Notes: generated by a model from the sequence alone, not told the origin. Counted from the stretch's first letter, positions 25,055-35,095 are shown. The stretch: DNA of 64,000 nt from Candidatus Obscuribacterales bacterium (GCA_020634035.1 JACKCM010000002.1:620001-684000), one strand, 5' to 3'. Numbers and translations are program-made.

Positions 25055-28000
25055 CTATTCCCAGATCTCTCGATCCTGAACACTGGGGCCGTTCGCGAAA
25101 TTTTTGGCGACCAGATCCGGTCTTTTATCTGCCTCTATAAGTTCTGCAGGGCTGACATATTTATTCCAGGCCTGTAAAAATGCGACTCTTGCCTTCTCTG
25201 ATTTGCTGAGCACTTTCGGCACCGGATGATAACCACGCAGTCTTGTTTTTGCTTTGCCTTTCAGATAGAAGCGATAGAACTCGTGGAGATTCTCTTCGAA
25301 TTTTTGATCATACGGAATCTGGTGCCCCTGGCGAGCGACCATAAATTTTTGATCCGCTACCGGACCAAGCAGCTCTTTTAGCGAACTCAAGAAGACGGTG
25401 CTGTCTTTTTTGTCTGAAAAGGCGAGCATCACTCTGATATTACCGTTGGTGCGACAATTGATCAGGATATGAGAGGCGAATACACTGGGGCTTATCTGTC
25501 TCTGGCTTTTCAAACTAGAAAGCAGGGCTTTCGCTACGGCATGGAAGTACGCAGTCCGGGCACCATTTTTGGTGATTTCACACTCATAAGTGTCTTTCAG
25601 AAGCTTGTATCTGATTCTGGTGAGAAAGAGCATAGCTGCAAAAGCCGCTACGCTAATCAGTATATTGTGAAAGAGAAGCTGTAGTAGGAGAGAGAGCACT
25701 ACACCCGCCCCGAGGGTTTCGGCGATTAGATGAAATAGATTCTCTCTTATTAGAGCCGCATGTTCTGCTGCACTGAGATCGTGCTTCAATCCCGGCGGTA
25801 TAAGGTTGAAGACTTCAGGCGGCTCGATTTCGATACAGTTGGTAATGCGGTTGCGATAGGGCTGACCGACCTTCCATAGTTCGTAGATCTTCTGTCTGTC
25901 CATGGCTCTTTCGGCCATGGCATCGTTTAATTTCTTGCTGTTTTTAAATACTTGCTGTCTTGTGTAATCGGATAGATCCGGATGCACATGGCCGCAGCCT
26001 TTTTCAATCTGTCCATCGTCGGCAACACCGAAGAACTGATCATGTTTCTTCTTGAAACGCTGGTAGTCGTTAAGTCCTTTTTCAAGATCCGGGGCGATGC
26101 AAACCACATCCCAGTTATTGGCTACTTTGTTCTCACCCAGTGGGTCGTCGGTCTTGATTCTTATACTTCGACCTCTCAACTGTTTCACCGTCACCGGTGC
26201 GGTGGCACTGGTGAGATCTATAAGCGTATTGAGAGCCTGGCTGTCCCAACCTTCTCCGAAAAGACCGCGGGTGCCTATCAAACATCTTGTCAGTCCGGTC
26301 TCGAAGATTTCTGTGCTGAAGCGAACATAGAGCCTGGGCTCCCACTCTGAACTGTTGCTCGAGATGCGGTCGAAGTTCTCGCCTTCCAGGCGTTCTATGT
26401 TGATCTCGCAATGGTGTCCGTGCTTGCGTAGCCAGCGGGTGGCCGCGTTGACGAATCTATCGGTGATGCGCTTGTCTGTTAAAAGCGAGGTGCCGCTTAC
26501 CAGGCAGGGATTGAGAAATCCTGAAAGCGGGCTTCTGAGAAGGGCACGGAAGACCGCTATTGCGCCGCCGGCATCTTCGTCGAGGATACCTTCGATGGAC
26601 TTTCTTCCGGTAGTGGACATCTTCTCGAAATCAGTCACCACAATCGCCCGCAGTCTATCTTGTAGACTGCGAAATTCGATGGCGAGAATCTCCGCCACCG
26701 CTTCTCCTTTGCTTTCGCTGAAAGCCAGGACTCGATCCACCGGTGAAGCCTGCTTTCTCAAACCGGCTTCGGTAATGCCATAGCCCAGTTCGCGGGCGAC
26801 TTCTTTTATCCTTTTGAAAAGACCGTGGTTCGACGTATCTCTACTTATCTTCAGCGTGGTAGAAGCGAACTCCTCCAACAGAACCATCCAGTCATCTATA
26901 TCCGGAGGCATCACCACTGTGCGGGCGGCGCTTACTTCCCGGGGAACAGGCAGGCGATAGAACCACATCGTGCGACAGATAGCGTCAGCCAGTTTTGAAT
27001 TGCTCTCTCTAAAGCTCGCCCATCGGTCGTTTCTGGCGTTGTCGAGCATGATGTTAAACATCCAGCTCAAAAGAATAGATGAATTGCCCCGGGAATCTCT
27101 AACTTGATAGCGCGGCTTCTGACCGACCTCTTCGGCGGTTGTATAGTCTCCGAACTGAGGATCGAGAACCAGGCGTCCTCCGTGTTTACCTGGTATTCCT
27201 ATTTCGCTGTCTTCATCGGCCAGATTTACTATCTGGTAGTCTTCCTCTTCGGGCGATTTGCCGACCAGATCTTCTGCCAGCTTGTGGAAACCCTCATGTT
27301 TGGCTTCTAAAAAAGCATATTCTTTGACCGTAGGTCTGGTGAAATAGACCAGGTCTTGAAATGGTGCCAACCCTTTTTCACGCACCAGAGCCGGTGTCGG
27401 CACCTGATAGTCGATGGCACCTACCAGGCTGGAGTAGCGATGAGACTGCCTGTTCGTTTTGCCTTCCGGCGGTGTACCTGTCAATGCCACCACATAAGGG
27501 TCATCCAGCATCGAGACCACATGGTGCATGATCGCTGCCCAGTAGTCGGTGAGATGGTGACATTCATCGAATATAACTGTTTTTACGCCCTGACGACGCA
27601 GACTCTGAATCAACTGCACCGCATTTTTATGCAAGACTTCATTTATATCCAGGACGTCGGCCAGGCGTTTTCTCAAACGAGTGACATGCCTGGAGATCTC
27701 TTTCTTGTAAGCCGCCGGATTGTTCTGGAGCAGCTCTAATAAGCGAAGTTCGGCCTCGCCTACTGTGAGTGCTCTATTAGTCCTGAGCTCATTTACCCAT
27801 TCTCTGCGAGCCAGATCCTCGAGGTACTCCTGCTCTTTGCCGGGTGTGGAGAGAACCTGATAGGTGAGGATAGTTATCGGTTTTAGAGGCTTGTCTTCGT
27901 GGCTGCCTATAAGAGAGCCGAGATCGATGTTCTTGCCTTCCGGAACGAAGAGAGACAGCTTCTGGGACCACTGGGCTTGGATGGTGGTATTAGGACTTAG

Positions 28001-28387
28001 AATAAGTCCTGGTTCTTTTAAATGACTGAGAATTTGCAAACCGATGATGGTCTTGCCTGCTCCCGGCGGGGCAACGATATGGACTTCTCGTTTGCCGTCC
28101 TCGATTTTACGTCTGACTAAGTCTAGAATTTCCTTTTGATAGCCTCGCAACTCGTAGCGAAATGAGAGGTCCTTCATCAGCTCTCTTGCCTCGATACTCG
28201 TTTCTGAGAGCAAGTTGGAGGCGTGGTCATGAAGACTACTGAGAATTCCTCCGGAGGAGGACACAGGCTTCTCCAGGGTAGAGTCCAAAGGAGACCGGCT
28301 TTCTAGGCTTCTTGCAAAATGCTTTTCTGAGAGGTGTTCACGCGAAATACACCTTAACACCTTAAGGTATTGATTTATATAAGACAA
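25055..28387 (-). CDS. Large SF2 helicase with C-terminal membrane hairpin
   Basis: The 1110-residue protein is a superfamily 2 ATPase. The Q-like region RYELRGYQKEI precedes Walker A APPGAGKT (106-113). Motif II is VIFDECHHL near 275 and motif III ALTGTPP. In the second RecA domain are LIGTRGLFGEGWDS and the motif VI arginine-finger region QLRGRSIRI. The two core domains are separated by some 350 residues of unrecognised sequence. After the core, about residues 905-945 contain two hydrophobic stretches (LGAGVVLSLLLQLLF and ILISVAAFAAMLFL) that look like a membrane hairpin, then a conserved-looking C-terminal domain. The start is TTG. It resembles Res-type/SSL2 helicases; the pathway is unknown. 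Confidence 0.82.
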   Translation of the reverse strand: MSYINQYLKVLRCISREHLSEKHFARSLESRSPLDSTLEKPVSSSGGILSSLHDHASNLLSETSIEARELMKDLSFRYELRGYQKEILDLVRRKIEDGKREVHIVAPPGAGKTIIGLQILSHLKEPGLILSPNTTIQAQWSQKLSLFVPEGKNIDLGSLIGSHEDKPLKPITILTYQVLSTPGKEQEYLEDLARREWVNELRTNRALTVGEAELRLLELLQNNPAAYKKEISRHVTRLRKRLADVLDINEVLHKNAVQLIQSLRRQGVKTVIFDECHHLTDYWAAIMHHVVSMLDDPYVVALTGTPPEGKTNRQSHRYSSLVGAIDYQVPTPALVREKGLAPFQDLVYFTRPTVKEYAFLEAKHEGFHKLAEDLVGKSPEEEDYQIVNLADEDSEIGIPGKHGGRLVLDPQFGDYTTAEEVGQKPRYQVRDSRGNSSILLSWMFNIMLDNARNDRWASFRESNSKLADAICRTMWFYRLPVPREVSAARTVVMPPDIDDWMVLLEEFASTTLKISRDTSNHGLFKRIKEVARELGYGITEAGLRKQASPVDRVLAFSESKGEAVAEILAIEFRSLQDRLRAIVVTDFEKMSTTGRKSIEGILDEDAGGAIAVFRALLRSPLSGFLNPCLVSGTSLLTDKRITDRFVNAATRWLRKHGHHCEINIERLEGENFDRISSNSSEWEPRLYVRFSTEIFETGLTRCLIGTRGLFGEGWDSQALNTLIDLTSATAPVTVKQLRGRSIRIKTDDPLGENKVANNWDVVCIAPDLEKGLNDYQRFKKKHDQFFGVADDGQIEKGCGHVHPDLSDYTRQQVFKNSKKLNDAMAERAMDRQKIYELWKVGQPYRNRITNCIEIEPPEVFNLIPPGLKHDLSAAEHAALIRENLFHLIAETLGAGVVLSLLLQLLFHNILISVAAFAAMLFLTRIRYKLLKDTYECEITKNGARTAYFHAVAKALLSSLKSQRQISPSVFASHILINCRTNGNIRVMLAFSDKKDSTVFLSSLKELLGPVADQKFMVARQGHQIPYDQKFEENLHEFYRFYLKGKAKTRLRGYHPVPKVLSKSEKARVAFLQAWNKYVSPAELIEADKRPDLVAKNFANGPSVQDREIWE

Positions 28388-28437
28388 GACTCTTTCTTCT
28401 GATTCACTTATACTTCTTGTTTGAGCAGCGGATAATT

Positions 28438-29187
28438 ATGACCGAGCGGATTTTGGAGAACTTGAAAGACGAGCGAGAAGACAATCGAGAGGGCGGCTCT
28501 CTTCTGGATATCGTGCTCAAGCAGGTATCCAAAAGATATACAGGGCGGCATCTCGACGCGGTCAAAGAGATTGATCTCGAGATCAGCCAGGGCAGCTTCG
28601 TCGCTTTGTTAGGACCGAGTGGCTGCGGCAAAAGTACCTTGCTCAATCTTCTCGGCGGCATCGACCGTCCCACAGAAGGTGTGATAGAGGTAGGTGGTCT
28701 CTCGCTGCAATCTATGGGAGACGATCAGTTGACCGAGTTCAGGCTGAAGAAACTTGGATTTATTTTTCAGTTTTTCAACTTGCTTCCCACATTCACCCTC
28801 GAAGAGAATGTCCGACTGCCTCTTGAAATTGCCGGTCACGACCGTGCTTTTGTCGATTCGACCGTCTCAGAGTTGCTTGAGCGAGTCGGATTGACCGAGC
28901 GTAGAGGCTATCTTCCTGCCCAACTCTCCGGAGGAGAGATGCAGAGAACGGCGGTGGCAAGAGCGATTGTGCATAAGCCGGCGATTGTGCTGGCCGATGA
29001 ACCCACAGGCAACTTAGACTCTGAAAACGGAGAGAAAGTTCTTGCACTTCTCTCTCAAATTCATACTGACCTTGGTATCACCATTGTCATGGCTACCCAC
29101 AGCAATGAGGCCGCTTCTTGTGCGGAGCGCGCTATTAGAATGAGAGACGGAAGAATTGTGAGCGATGAGCGCAATGAGAGGATATGA
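28438..29187 (+). CDS. ABC transporter ATPase, LolD/MacB/AttE-like
   Basis: The 249-residue ATPase has Walker A GPSGCGKST, Q-loop IFQFFNLLPTFT, signature LSGGEMQRTAVARA, Walker B IVLADEPTGNLDS and a switch His in ATHSNE. The type is that of the MacB/LolD/FtsE group, whose partners are FtsX-fold permeases that move or release material at the outer face of the membrane instead of pumping it through. A TTG at 28417 would add 7 residues. The permease gene overlaps its end by 23 bases. Confidence 0.93.
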   Translation: MTERILENLKDEREDNREGGSLLDIVLKQVSKRYTGRHLDAVKEIDLEISQGSFVALLGPSGCGKSTLLNLLGGIDRPTEGVIEVGGLSLQSMGDDQLTEFRLKKLGFIFQFFNLLPTFTLEENVRLPLEIAGHDRAFVDSTVSELLERVGLTERRGYLPAQLSGGEMQRTAVARAIVHKPAIVLADEPTGNLDSENGEKVLALLSQIHTDLGITIVMATHSNEAASCAERAIRMRDGRIVSDERNERI

Positions 29188-31786
29188 CAGCTTAGCAGGC
29201 TCTATCTCTCTGTTCCGGAAGTTTGTGCTCAGGGACTGTCTGCATAACTACGTACGCACTATTATCACCATTTGCGGCATCACCCTGGGTGTCAGTGTAT
29301 TTCTTGCTATTGGCCTGGCAAATAAAACAGCGCTTGCCTCTTTTCATGACACTGTCGATAAAGTTGCCGGCAAGGCCAATCTCGAGATCCGTCCTTTGAC
29401 CGGCCGCACCATCGACCAATCTATTCTGAATCGACTGACATGGCTGGAGATGGCTGGCGCAGTATATACCCCGATCATCAACGATGATGTTGTTCTCGCT
29501 TCCGGCGCGGATCATAGTGAGCTGAATGAACTGATTCAACTGCTTGCGGTGGATTTTTTCGCCGACGATGCTTTCAAAGGCTACGAAGTAGTCAGTCCAG
29601 ATTCTAGTGAAGAGTCTGGTGCTCAATTGAACGGTGTATTCAAGCATCTAGGGGTGCTGGTCGGTCATGCCCTGGCTGCGGAGCGAAATCTATCCGAAGG
29701 CGACAAGATAGAGCTTGCCGTAGACGACCGGCGTTTTGAAGTGGTGGTTTCCGGAGTGCTGACGGACAAAGGCACCGGTGCCGCCTATGGGGGCAGGCTG
29801 CTCTTATGCGATCTCTCTCTTGGGCAGGAGATACTGGGTCTGCCCGGTCAGATATCGCAAGTGGAGATTATCTCGCCTCCACAGAAGCTGGAACTTCTGC
29901 AAGAGAAGCTGAGAAGCGAATTGCCGGTCTCTGTTGCGGTTGAGCCTGCTTCGACCAGGACCAGTCAGATAGAGAAAATGACCCGGTCGTTCGAGTATAA
30001 CCTTTATGCGCTTTCTTTCATCGCTCTTTTAGTAGGTATGTTCCTTATCTATAACACCATGGCCATAACCGTTATCAGGCGGCGCCCGGAACTGGGAACG
30101 TTGCGGACACTTGGCCTTTCATCCCGGCATATCCTTGGTCTAATCCTTTCTGAAGCGATTCTGCTTGGTGCGGTGGGATCGCTACTCGGTCTCTTTTGCG
30201 GAGTTTTAATCGCCGACTGGGCACTCCAGGCGGTGGCGATGACTTATCAACGTCTCTATTTCTCTTTGCCACTCGATAGTGTGCGATTGGAGCCGATTAT
30301 TCTATTGATCGCCTTCTTCACCGGAGTCGGGCTCACTACTATCGCCGCTGTGCCGGCGGCGCTTGAAGCGGCGGCGGTGTCACCGGCGGAGGCGACTCGC
30401 AAGATGTCGATTGAACTCAATATAGATCGCTGGACCCTGCCTTTTGCCATGGTGGCGCTCATCTTCTTTGGTCTGAGTGCCTATTCATCAACGCTTCCGG
30501 CCCTGGCCAACTTTCCTTTCTTCGGATATTTTTCGGCTTTGACCTGTGTGTTCGGAGTAGCGTTTTTAATGCCTGCGATTCTCAAGAAGTTACTGCCTGT
30601 GCTTGGCCGGATTCTCTATCCTTTATTAGGCCTGGAGAGTCGCCTGGCGGTATCGTCTCTGGGGCGGACTCTGGGACGCAGTTCGGTGGCGGTGGCGACA
30701 CTATCGATAGGGATTGCCATGCTTATCAGTCTGGCAATTATGATAGGCAGTTTTCGAGAGACTGTCATAGATTGGGCCAGGCAGACTCTGGTGGCGGACT
30801 TGTGGATGCGACCGGCTTCCCGCGACGGGGGCTCTAAGAACGCGCGCTTCCCAGCAGAATTAGAGGGTCGTCTGGCGACAGTGGCCGGAGTAAAAGCGGT
30901 GGAGCCCTGGACAGAAAGTGACTTTGAATACGCGGGTATGAAAGCCACCCTGGGCGCTGCCCGATTCGATCTGGTAGAAAAATTCAGCAATCTCAGTTAT
31001 CTATCCGGAAGAGGCAACCGAGAGGTGGCTGCCTTAATCCGTGGCAAGAACTGCATAGTCTCGGAGAGTTTTTCGATAAAACATGGTGTCCTTGCCGGTG
31101 ATACCATCGAAGTTCCCTTCAAAACAGGGCTGATCCCGATAAAAGTACAGGACGTCTATTACGACTATGTCAATGATACCGGCTTTGTCGTAGTCAACCG
31201 TGATTTTTATCGGGAGAACATGAAAGAAGATGGTATCAACAGTTTCGCCATCTTCGTAAAAGAAGGTTATGAGCCGGTCTCGGTAAGAAAGCAGATCTTC
31301 GCTCAGTTATCCGGCAAATCTCGCTTTGTTGTCAGAACCACCGGTGAGCTGCGGGAACGCATTCTCGACATTTTCGATCAGACCTTCGCCGTCACCTATG
31401 CTTTGCACGCGATCTCGATTGTGGTGGCGATACTATCGGTTATGAATGCACTGTTTGCTCTGACAGAAGAGTCCAGAAGAGAGTTCGGGATTTTGAAATA
31501 TATCGGATTATCTGCAAAAGGCATCAAGAAAATGGTGCTTACCGAAGCCGGTGTTCTCGGCCTTTCCGGTTGTGTTTTCGGCATTATGCTCGGCTTTGTC
31601 CTGTCTTTGCTTCTCATTTATGTAATCAATAAACAGTCTTTTGGCTGGACCATAAGATTCACGGTTCCTTATGATTTTATCGCCGAGACTTTTGCCATAA
31701 TTATGTTCACTTCAATAGCTTCCGGACTGATACCGGCGAGGCTTGCATCGGCCACCCAGGCCCCCGAGGTAATCCGCAGTGAATAA
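29165..31786 (+). CDS. FtsX-fold ABC permease with two core domains (AttFG-like)
   Basis: The 873-residue permease has a first membrane helix at about 30-50, an extracytoplasmic domain, and an FtsX core at about 270-400 (LVGMFLIYNTMAITVIRRRPELGTLRTLG). A second membrane set lies near 420-500, a second outer domain at about 530-740, and a final FtsX core at 745-870 (TEESRREFGILKYIGLSAKGI). The double layout equals a fused pair of MacB-type permeases. It overlaps the ATPase gene and is followed by the AttH-like gene with an 8-base overlap, so the operon is tightly coupled. Confidence 0.9.
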   Translation: MSAMRGYDSLAGSISLFRKFVLRDCLHNYVRTIITICGITLGVSVFLAIGLANKTALASFHDTVDKVAGKANLEIRPLTGRTIDQSILNRLTWLEMAGAVYTPIINDDVVLASGADHSELNELIQLLAVDFFADDAFKGYEVVSPDSSEESGAQLNGVFKHLGVLVGHALAAERNLSEGDKIELAVDDRRFEVVVSGVLTDKGTGAAYGGRLLLCDLSLGQEILGLPGQISQVEIISPPQKLELLQEKLRSELPVSVAVEPASTRTSQIEKMTRSFEYNLYALSFIALLVGMFLIYNTMAITVIRRRPELGTLRTLGLSSRHILGLILSEAILLGAVGSLLGLFCGVLIADWALQAVAMTYQRLYFSLPLDSVRLEPIILLIAFFTGVGLTTIAAVPAALEAAAVSPAEATRKMSIELNIDRWTLPFAMVALIFFGLSAYSSTLPALANFPFFGYFSALTCVFGVAFLMPAILKKLLPVLGRILYPLLGLESRLAVSSLGRTLGRSSVAVATLSIGIAMLISLAIMIGSFRETVIDWARQTLVADLWMRPASRDGGSKNARFPAELEGRLATVAGVKAVEPWTESDFEYAGMKATLGAARFDLVEKFSNLSYLSGRGNREVAALIRGKNCIVSESFSIKHGVLAGDTIEVPFKTGLIPIKVQDVYYDYVNDTGFVVVNRDFYRENMKEDGINSFAIFVKEGYEPVSVRKQIFAQLSGKSRFVVRTTGELRERILDIFDQTFAVTYALHAISIVVAILSVMNALFALTEESRREFGILKYIGLSAKGIKKMVLTEAGVLGLSGCVFGIMLGFVLSLLLIYVINKQSFGWTIRFTVPYDFIAETFAIIMFTSIASGLIPARLASATQAPEVIRSE

Positions 31787-32912
31787 GTTGAATTCAGCTT
31801 TGGTTTTCATATTTATTTTGGTACCGATTCTGTTGCTTGTTAATTTGCCCCGGGCAGAAGCGGCCAGGACTTTCAAGAAGGCCTTGCCAGGATACAAATA
31901 CAGCTTTCCCGGGGACCATGGCAGTCACGACCAGTTCAAGACCGAATGGTGGTATTTTACCGGGCACTTGAAAGCCGATAGTGGAGAGGACTATGGTTTC
32001 GAGTTGACATTTTTTCGCACCGCCAGTGATGAAAGACCCTCGGACAAACAGAGCGCTTTCAGGCTTGACAATATCTACCTTGCTCACTTTGCCATCACCG
32101 ATAAAGCCCGCGGTAAATTCAGTTTTTTCGAAAAGCTCAATCGAAAAGGTCTCGGGCTTGCCGATGCCAGAGAGAACTTTCCTCTTGTCTATAATCAGTC
32201 CTGGAGCATGAAGTTCGTCGACAAAGATACGATCGTACTCTCTGCCAACGGTGGCGACTACAAGCTCGACCTGGTACTTGATTCTCTGAAAAAGCCTGTT
32301 ATTCATGGTAAGGATGGAGTGAGCCAGAAGGCTTCCTGTAAAGGATGTGCTTCTCACTATTATTCTCTGAGCCGCCTTTCCGCAAGAGGGGTTCTGTCGG
32401 TGGCTGACAAACCCGTATTTGTTCGGGGCAGCGCCTGGATGGATCACGAGTTCGGCTCCAATCAGTTGACTGATAATCAGGTCGGCTGGGACTGGTTCAG
32501 TATTCAACTGGATGACAATCGCGAGATTATGCTTTATGTAATGCGCAGAGCCGACGGCGGTATCGATGAGCACAGCTCCGGCACTATCGTCTATGCCGAT
32601 GGTCGCTACCGGCATCTTGCCAAAAACGAGTTTATAATCAAGACAGAAAGAAACTGGCAGAGCAAGAGGAGCGGGGGCAGATATCCGATGGGCTGGAATG
32701 TTTCGATACCCTCCGAAGCTCTTTCGATGAGGCTCTCGCCGGTAATGGACGATCAAGAACTTGCCACAGGCAAATCCACCGGAGTAACCTACTGGGAAGG
32801 TGCCGCAGCTGTTTCAGATAGCTCGAATAAGAAGGGCGAAAAAGAAAAACTGTCCGGTAAAGCTTACATCGAGATGACCGGCTACGCAGAGCGATTCAGA
32901 AAGAAAATTTGA
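31779..32912 (+). CDS. AttH/CrtC-type lipocalin-like secreted protein
   Basis: The protein has 377 residues. After a signal peptide (ALVFIFILVPILLLVNLPRA) comes the AttH/carotenoid 1,2-hydratase lipocalin-like domain, with the hallmark FKTEWWYFTGHLK, YGFELTFFRTA, SAWMDHEFGSN and GWDWFSIQLDDNREIMLY. In other bacteria attEFGH-type operons pair an ABC exporter with this protein. A hydratase or lipid-handling role has been suggested for the family, but the substrate is unknown. The same gene order here makes export or handling of a hydrophobic substrate at the cell surface the best inference. Confidence 0.88.
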   Translation: MNKLNSALVFIFILVPILLLVNLPRAEAARTFKKALPGYKYSFPGDHGSHDQFKTEWWYFTGHLKADSGEDYGFELTFFRTASDERPSDKQSAFRLDNIYLAHFAITDKARGKFSFFEKLNRKGLGLADARENFPLVYNQSWSMKFVDKDTIVLSANGGDYKLDLVLDSLKKPVIHGKDGVSQKASCKGCASHYYSLSRLSARGVLSVADKPVFVRGSAWMDHEFGSNQLTDNQVGWDWFSIQLDDNREIMLYVMRRADGGIDEHSSGTIVYADGRYRHLAKNEFIIKTERNWQSKRSGGRYPMGWNVSIPSEALSMRLSPVMDDQELATGKSTGVTYWEGAAAVSDSSNKKGEKEKLSGKAYIEMTGYAERFRKKI

Positions 32913-34045
32913 TGATCAGTCGCAAAAAAAAGATCTTTTCCCTGGGGCTTGCTCTCACGATTCTCAACTGTCCTTTCGCCGCCCGGGCAGAAGAAGGAGA
33001 TCATATCGCATCTAAAAAAGAATCTCTGGAGATCTGGAAGTCCTTATCTAATAAAGCTGTGCAGAATCTCCACGAGGATAAACAAGCCGATGCCGAGAGC
33101 AATTTCAAGAAGGCTCTGGCTGCTATCAGAGTCTATGGAGATGATACCAGCGAAGAGATAGCCACCCTGGCTCGTCTTGCTGACCTGAGGTTACAGCAAA
33201 GAGACGGACTGCAGGCTGAAAAATATCTGGCTTCGATCATGAAAGTCTATCAGGTGAGACAGAGTAGAAAAAAGACAAAGCTGAGCGATGATGCGGTTGA
33301 CTGGCTCGATGCCCTGAGCTATAGCTTTAAAGGTTATCCTGTTTCCAACGCGGCTTCCGAGAAAAGGGGGCGCTATCTTCTCTATAGCCTGAAACTCAAA
33401 GAGATGTCCGGCAGTGACAAGCATATTGTCGAGATTTTGAGAGAGCTGACCAGTTATTATTTTGCCTCTTCAAATTTAGGCGAAGCCGAGAAATACTGCA
33501 CCAGACTGATTGACAGGGATCAGGCCTTGAACGGCAATCACAATTCGAATGTGGCGATGGAGTTTCGAACCCTTGCCATGATCAAGCACCGACTCAACAA
33601 ATACAGAGAAGCCGAGTCTTTTTATCGACAGGCCATCGCTCTTTTCTTGTCCTTAAAAGGCATAGACCCCAGTCTGGCTCCATCGACGCAGTCTGAACTG
33701 GCCAGGTGTTTGTTCGATGCAGGCGATCTCAATTTGGCTCAATCCGAAGCCGAGGCTTCACTGGCGGTACTGGAGAGAGATGAAGGTAAAGCAGATCTGA
33801 AAACGGTCTTTCCAAGACGGGTTCTTGCCGAGCTGGCTATGAAAAAGAAAAACTTTGCCGTAGCTGTGCCTTTGCTGGAACTCGATATAAAAATCATCGA
33901 TGCGCGCTACGGCACCAATCAGCCTTTGAATCTAAACGAGATGAAGCTGCTGATTAAAGCGTATAAGGGCTTGGGACGGGCTAAAGATGCGGCTGAACTC
34001 AGTGGCAAGGTCACTTATATAGAGTCTCTTTCTAAAGGTCGATAA
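32912..34045 (+). CDS. Secreted TPR protein
   Basis: This 377-residue protein begins with a basic signal peptide (KKKIFSLGLALTILNCPFAARA). Several tetratricopeptide repeats follow, including NKAVQNLHEDKQADAESNFK and AMIKHRLNKYREAESFYRQA; spacing of about 42 residues matches the kinesin-light-chain type. The ATG overlaps the stop of the AttH-like gene by one base (TGATG), so it is probably the last gene of the exporter operon. A scaffold role for the exporter is inferred only from position. Confidence 0.82.
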   Translation: MISRKKKIFSLGLALTILNCPFAARAEEGDHIASKKESLEIWKSLSNKAVQNLHEDKQADAESNFKKALAAIRVYGDDTSEEIATLARLADLRLQQRDGLQAEKYLASIMKVYQVRQSRKKTKLSDDAVDWLDALSYSFKGYPVSNAASEKRGRYLLYSLKLKEMSGSDKHIVEILRELTSYYFASSNLGEAEKYCTRLIDRDQALNGNHNSNVAMEFRTLAMIKHRLNKYREAESFYRQAIALFLSLKGIDPSLAPSTQSELARCLFDAGDLNLAQSEAEASLAVLERDEGKADLKTVFPRRVLAELAMKKKNFAVAVPLLELDIKIIDARYGTNQPLNLNEMKLLIKAYKGLGRAKDAAELSGKVTYIESLSKGR

Positions 34046-34060
34046 GTAAGTGAGCCCTTA

Positions 34061-35095
34061 TTACCAGGCGTTATCAGGGTCGAGCGAATAGACCGCTCTG
34101 AGAACGGCTTTGTCGTTTTCGCTGATACCGTGAGCTTTGTCGCTGTCGTAATAGATTTTGGCAGTCATAATATCGTCTGCACCCGGGCTGTGACTGCCCA
34201 GACCGAAAGCATGACCGAATTCGTGGGCAGCCATGAGCTGGGCATAGGCATTGCCTTTAGAGGCGGAGAGACCGGCGGTGTTCAGTTGAATGATGACTTT
34301 GCCCTGACCGGGTTTATTAGTACCGAAATAATTGGTCAGACCTTCCATTCCTCCACCGGCTCTGAATCGAGGAGTCCAGAGCACCAGAATATCGGCTTTA
34401 CCAGGATCGTTGGTGAAAGCATATTTGAAAAGCCCTTCTCGAATGGCCCAGTCCCACTTTCGGAGAGCCGAGACAGCGTTCTGAGCTTGATAGCTTTTGA
34501 AAGTCGGCTCTTTGACCAGGGACTGTACAAAAGTACCGGTCTGAAAGAGTCTTCTGAACTCTTTTATCTCGGTGATATTCAGGCTCTTGCCCTGGTACTG
34601 GGGAGGCAGAGCCAGACCCTGGCTGACACAGATCTGAAGCACCGGATGACGACGGGTATCCCAGCGGCATAGTTGCTCCTGGGAGTTGAGGGCACAATAA
34701 GGATGCAGTCTGGAATACTTGAGAATGTTGACCAGGGCGTTTTTGGCGATAATTGAATTTTTTAGTTTGTTCATGACCACCACCCTGGTCATGCAGTCGA
34801 TAAAGAGTCTGTGATTGCCAGCATACAATGCGGCCATGCCCAGATAATACTGGGCACTGTCGCTACGAGAGGATATCTGGCAGGCTTTTGCGAAACTTGC
34901 CTGGGCTTCTTTGTATTTCTTGGCGGCGAATTGGGCTTTGCCCTGGTCGAAGAAACTTCTTGCCTCCACCGTCATGGAGCGCTTCGAGGCGGCAGCCTGG
35001 ACCGGTTTTGGTTCGATCAAGAACATATGGCTTAGTAAAGGTATTGCCAGGGCGAGAATACCTGCGACGTGATTACGCTGACTAAATCTGAGCAT
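34061..35095 (-). CDS. Secreted TPR plus matrixin-like zinc metallopeptidase
   Basis: The 344-residue protein has a signal-like N-terminus. A TPR pair follows at about 45-110 (ARSFFDQGKAQFAAKKYKEA). A C-terminal metzincin-type domain carries the complete zinc motif HEFGHAFGLGSH followed by the Met-turn-like DDIMTAKI. The domain start has WDWAIREGLFKYAFTNDPGK, then ADILVLWTPRF, as in M10/matrixin-like bacterial proteins. A secreted or periplasmic protease is the likely role. It converges on the exporter operon with a 15-base gap. Confidence 0.85.
   Translation of the reverse strand: MLRFSQRNHVAGILALAIPLLSHMFLIEPKPVQAAASKRSMTVEARSFFDQGKAQFAAKKYKEAQASFAKACQISSRSDSAQYYLGMAALYAGNHRLFIDCMTRVVVMNKLKNSIIAKNALVNILKYSRLHPYCALNSQEQLCRWDTRRHPVLQICVSQGLALPPQYQGKSLNITEIKEFRRLFQTGTFVQSLVKEPTFKSYQAQNAVSALRKWDWAIREGLFKYAFTNDPGKADILVLWTPRFRAGGGMEGLTNYFGTNKPGQGKVIIQLNTAGLSASKGNAYAQLMAAHEFGHAFGLGSHSPGADDIMTAKIYYDSDKAHGISENDKAVLRAVYSLDPDNAW

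Noticed and set aside
31794..32756. 320-codon frame antisense to the AttH-like gene
   Set aside because: The sense strand carries the full AttH/CrtC pattern; the antisense product matches nothing and has no start signal.
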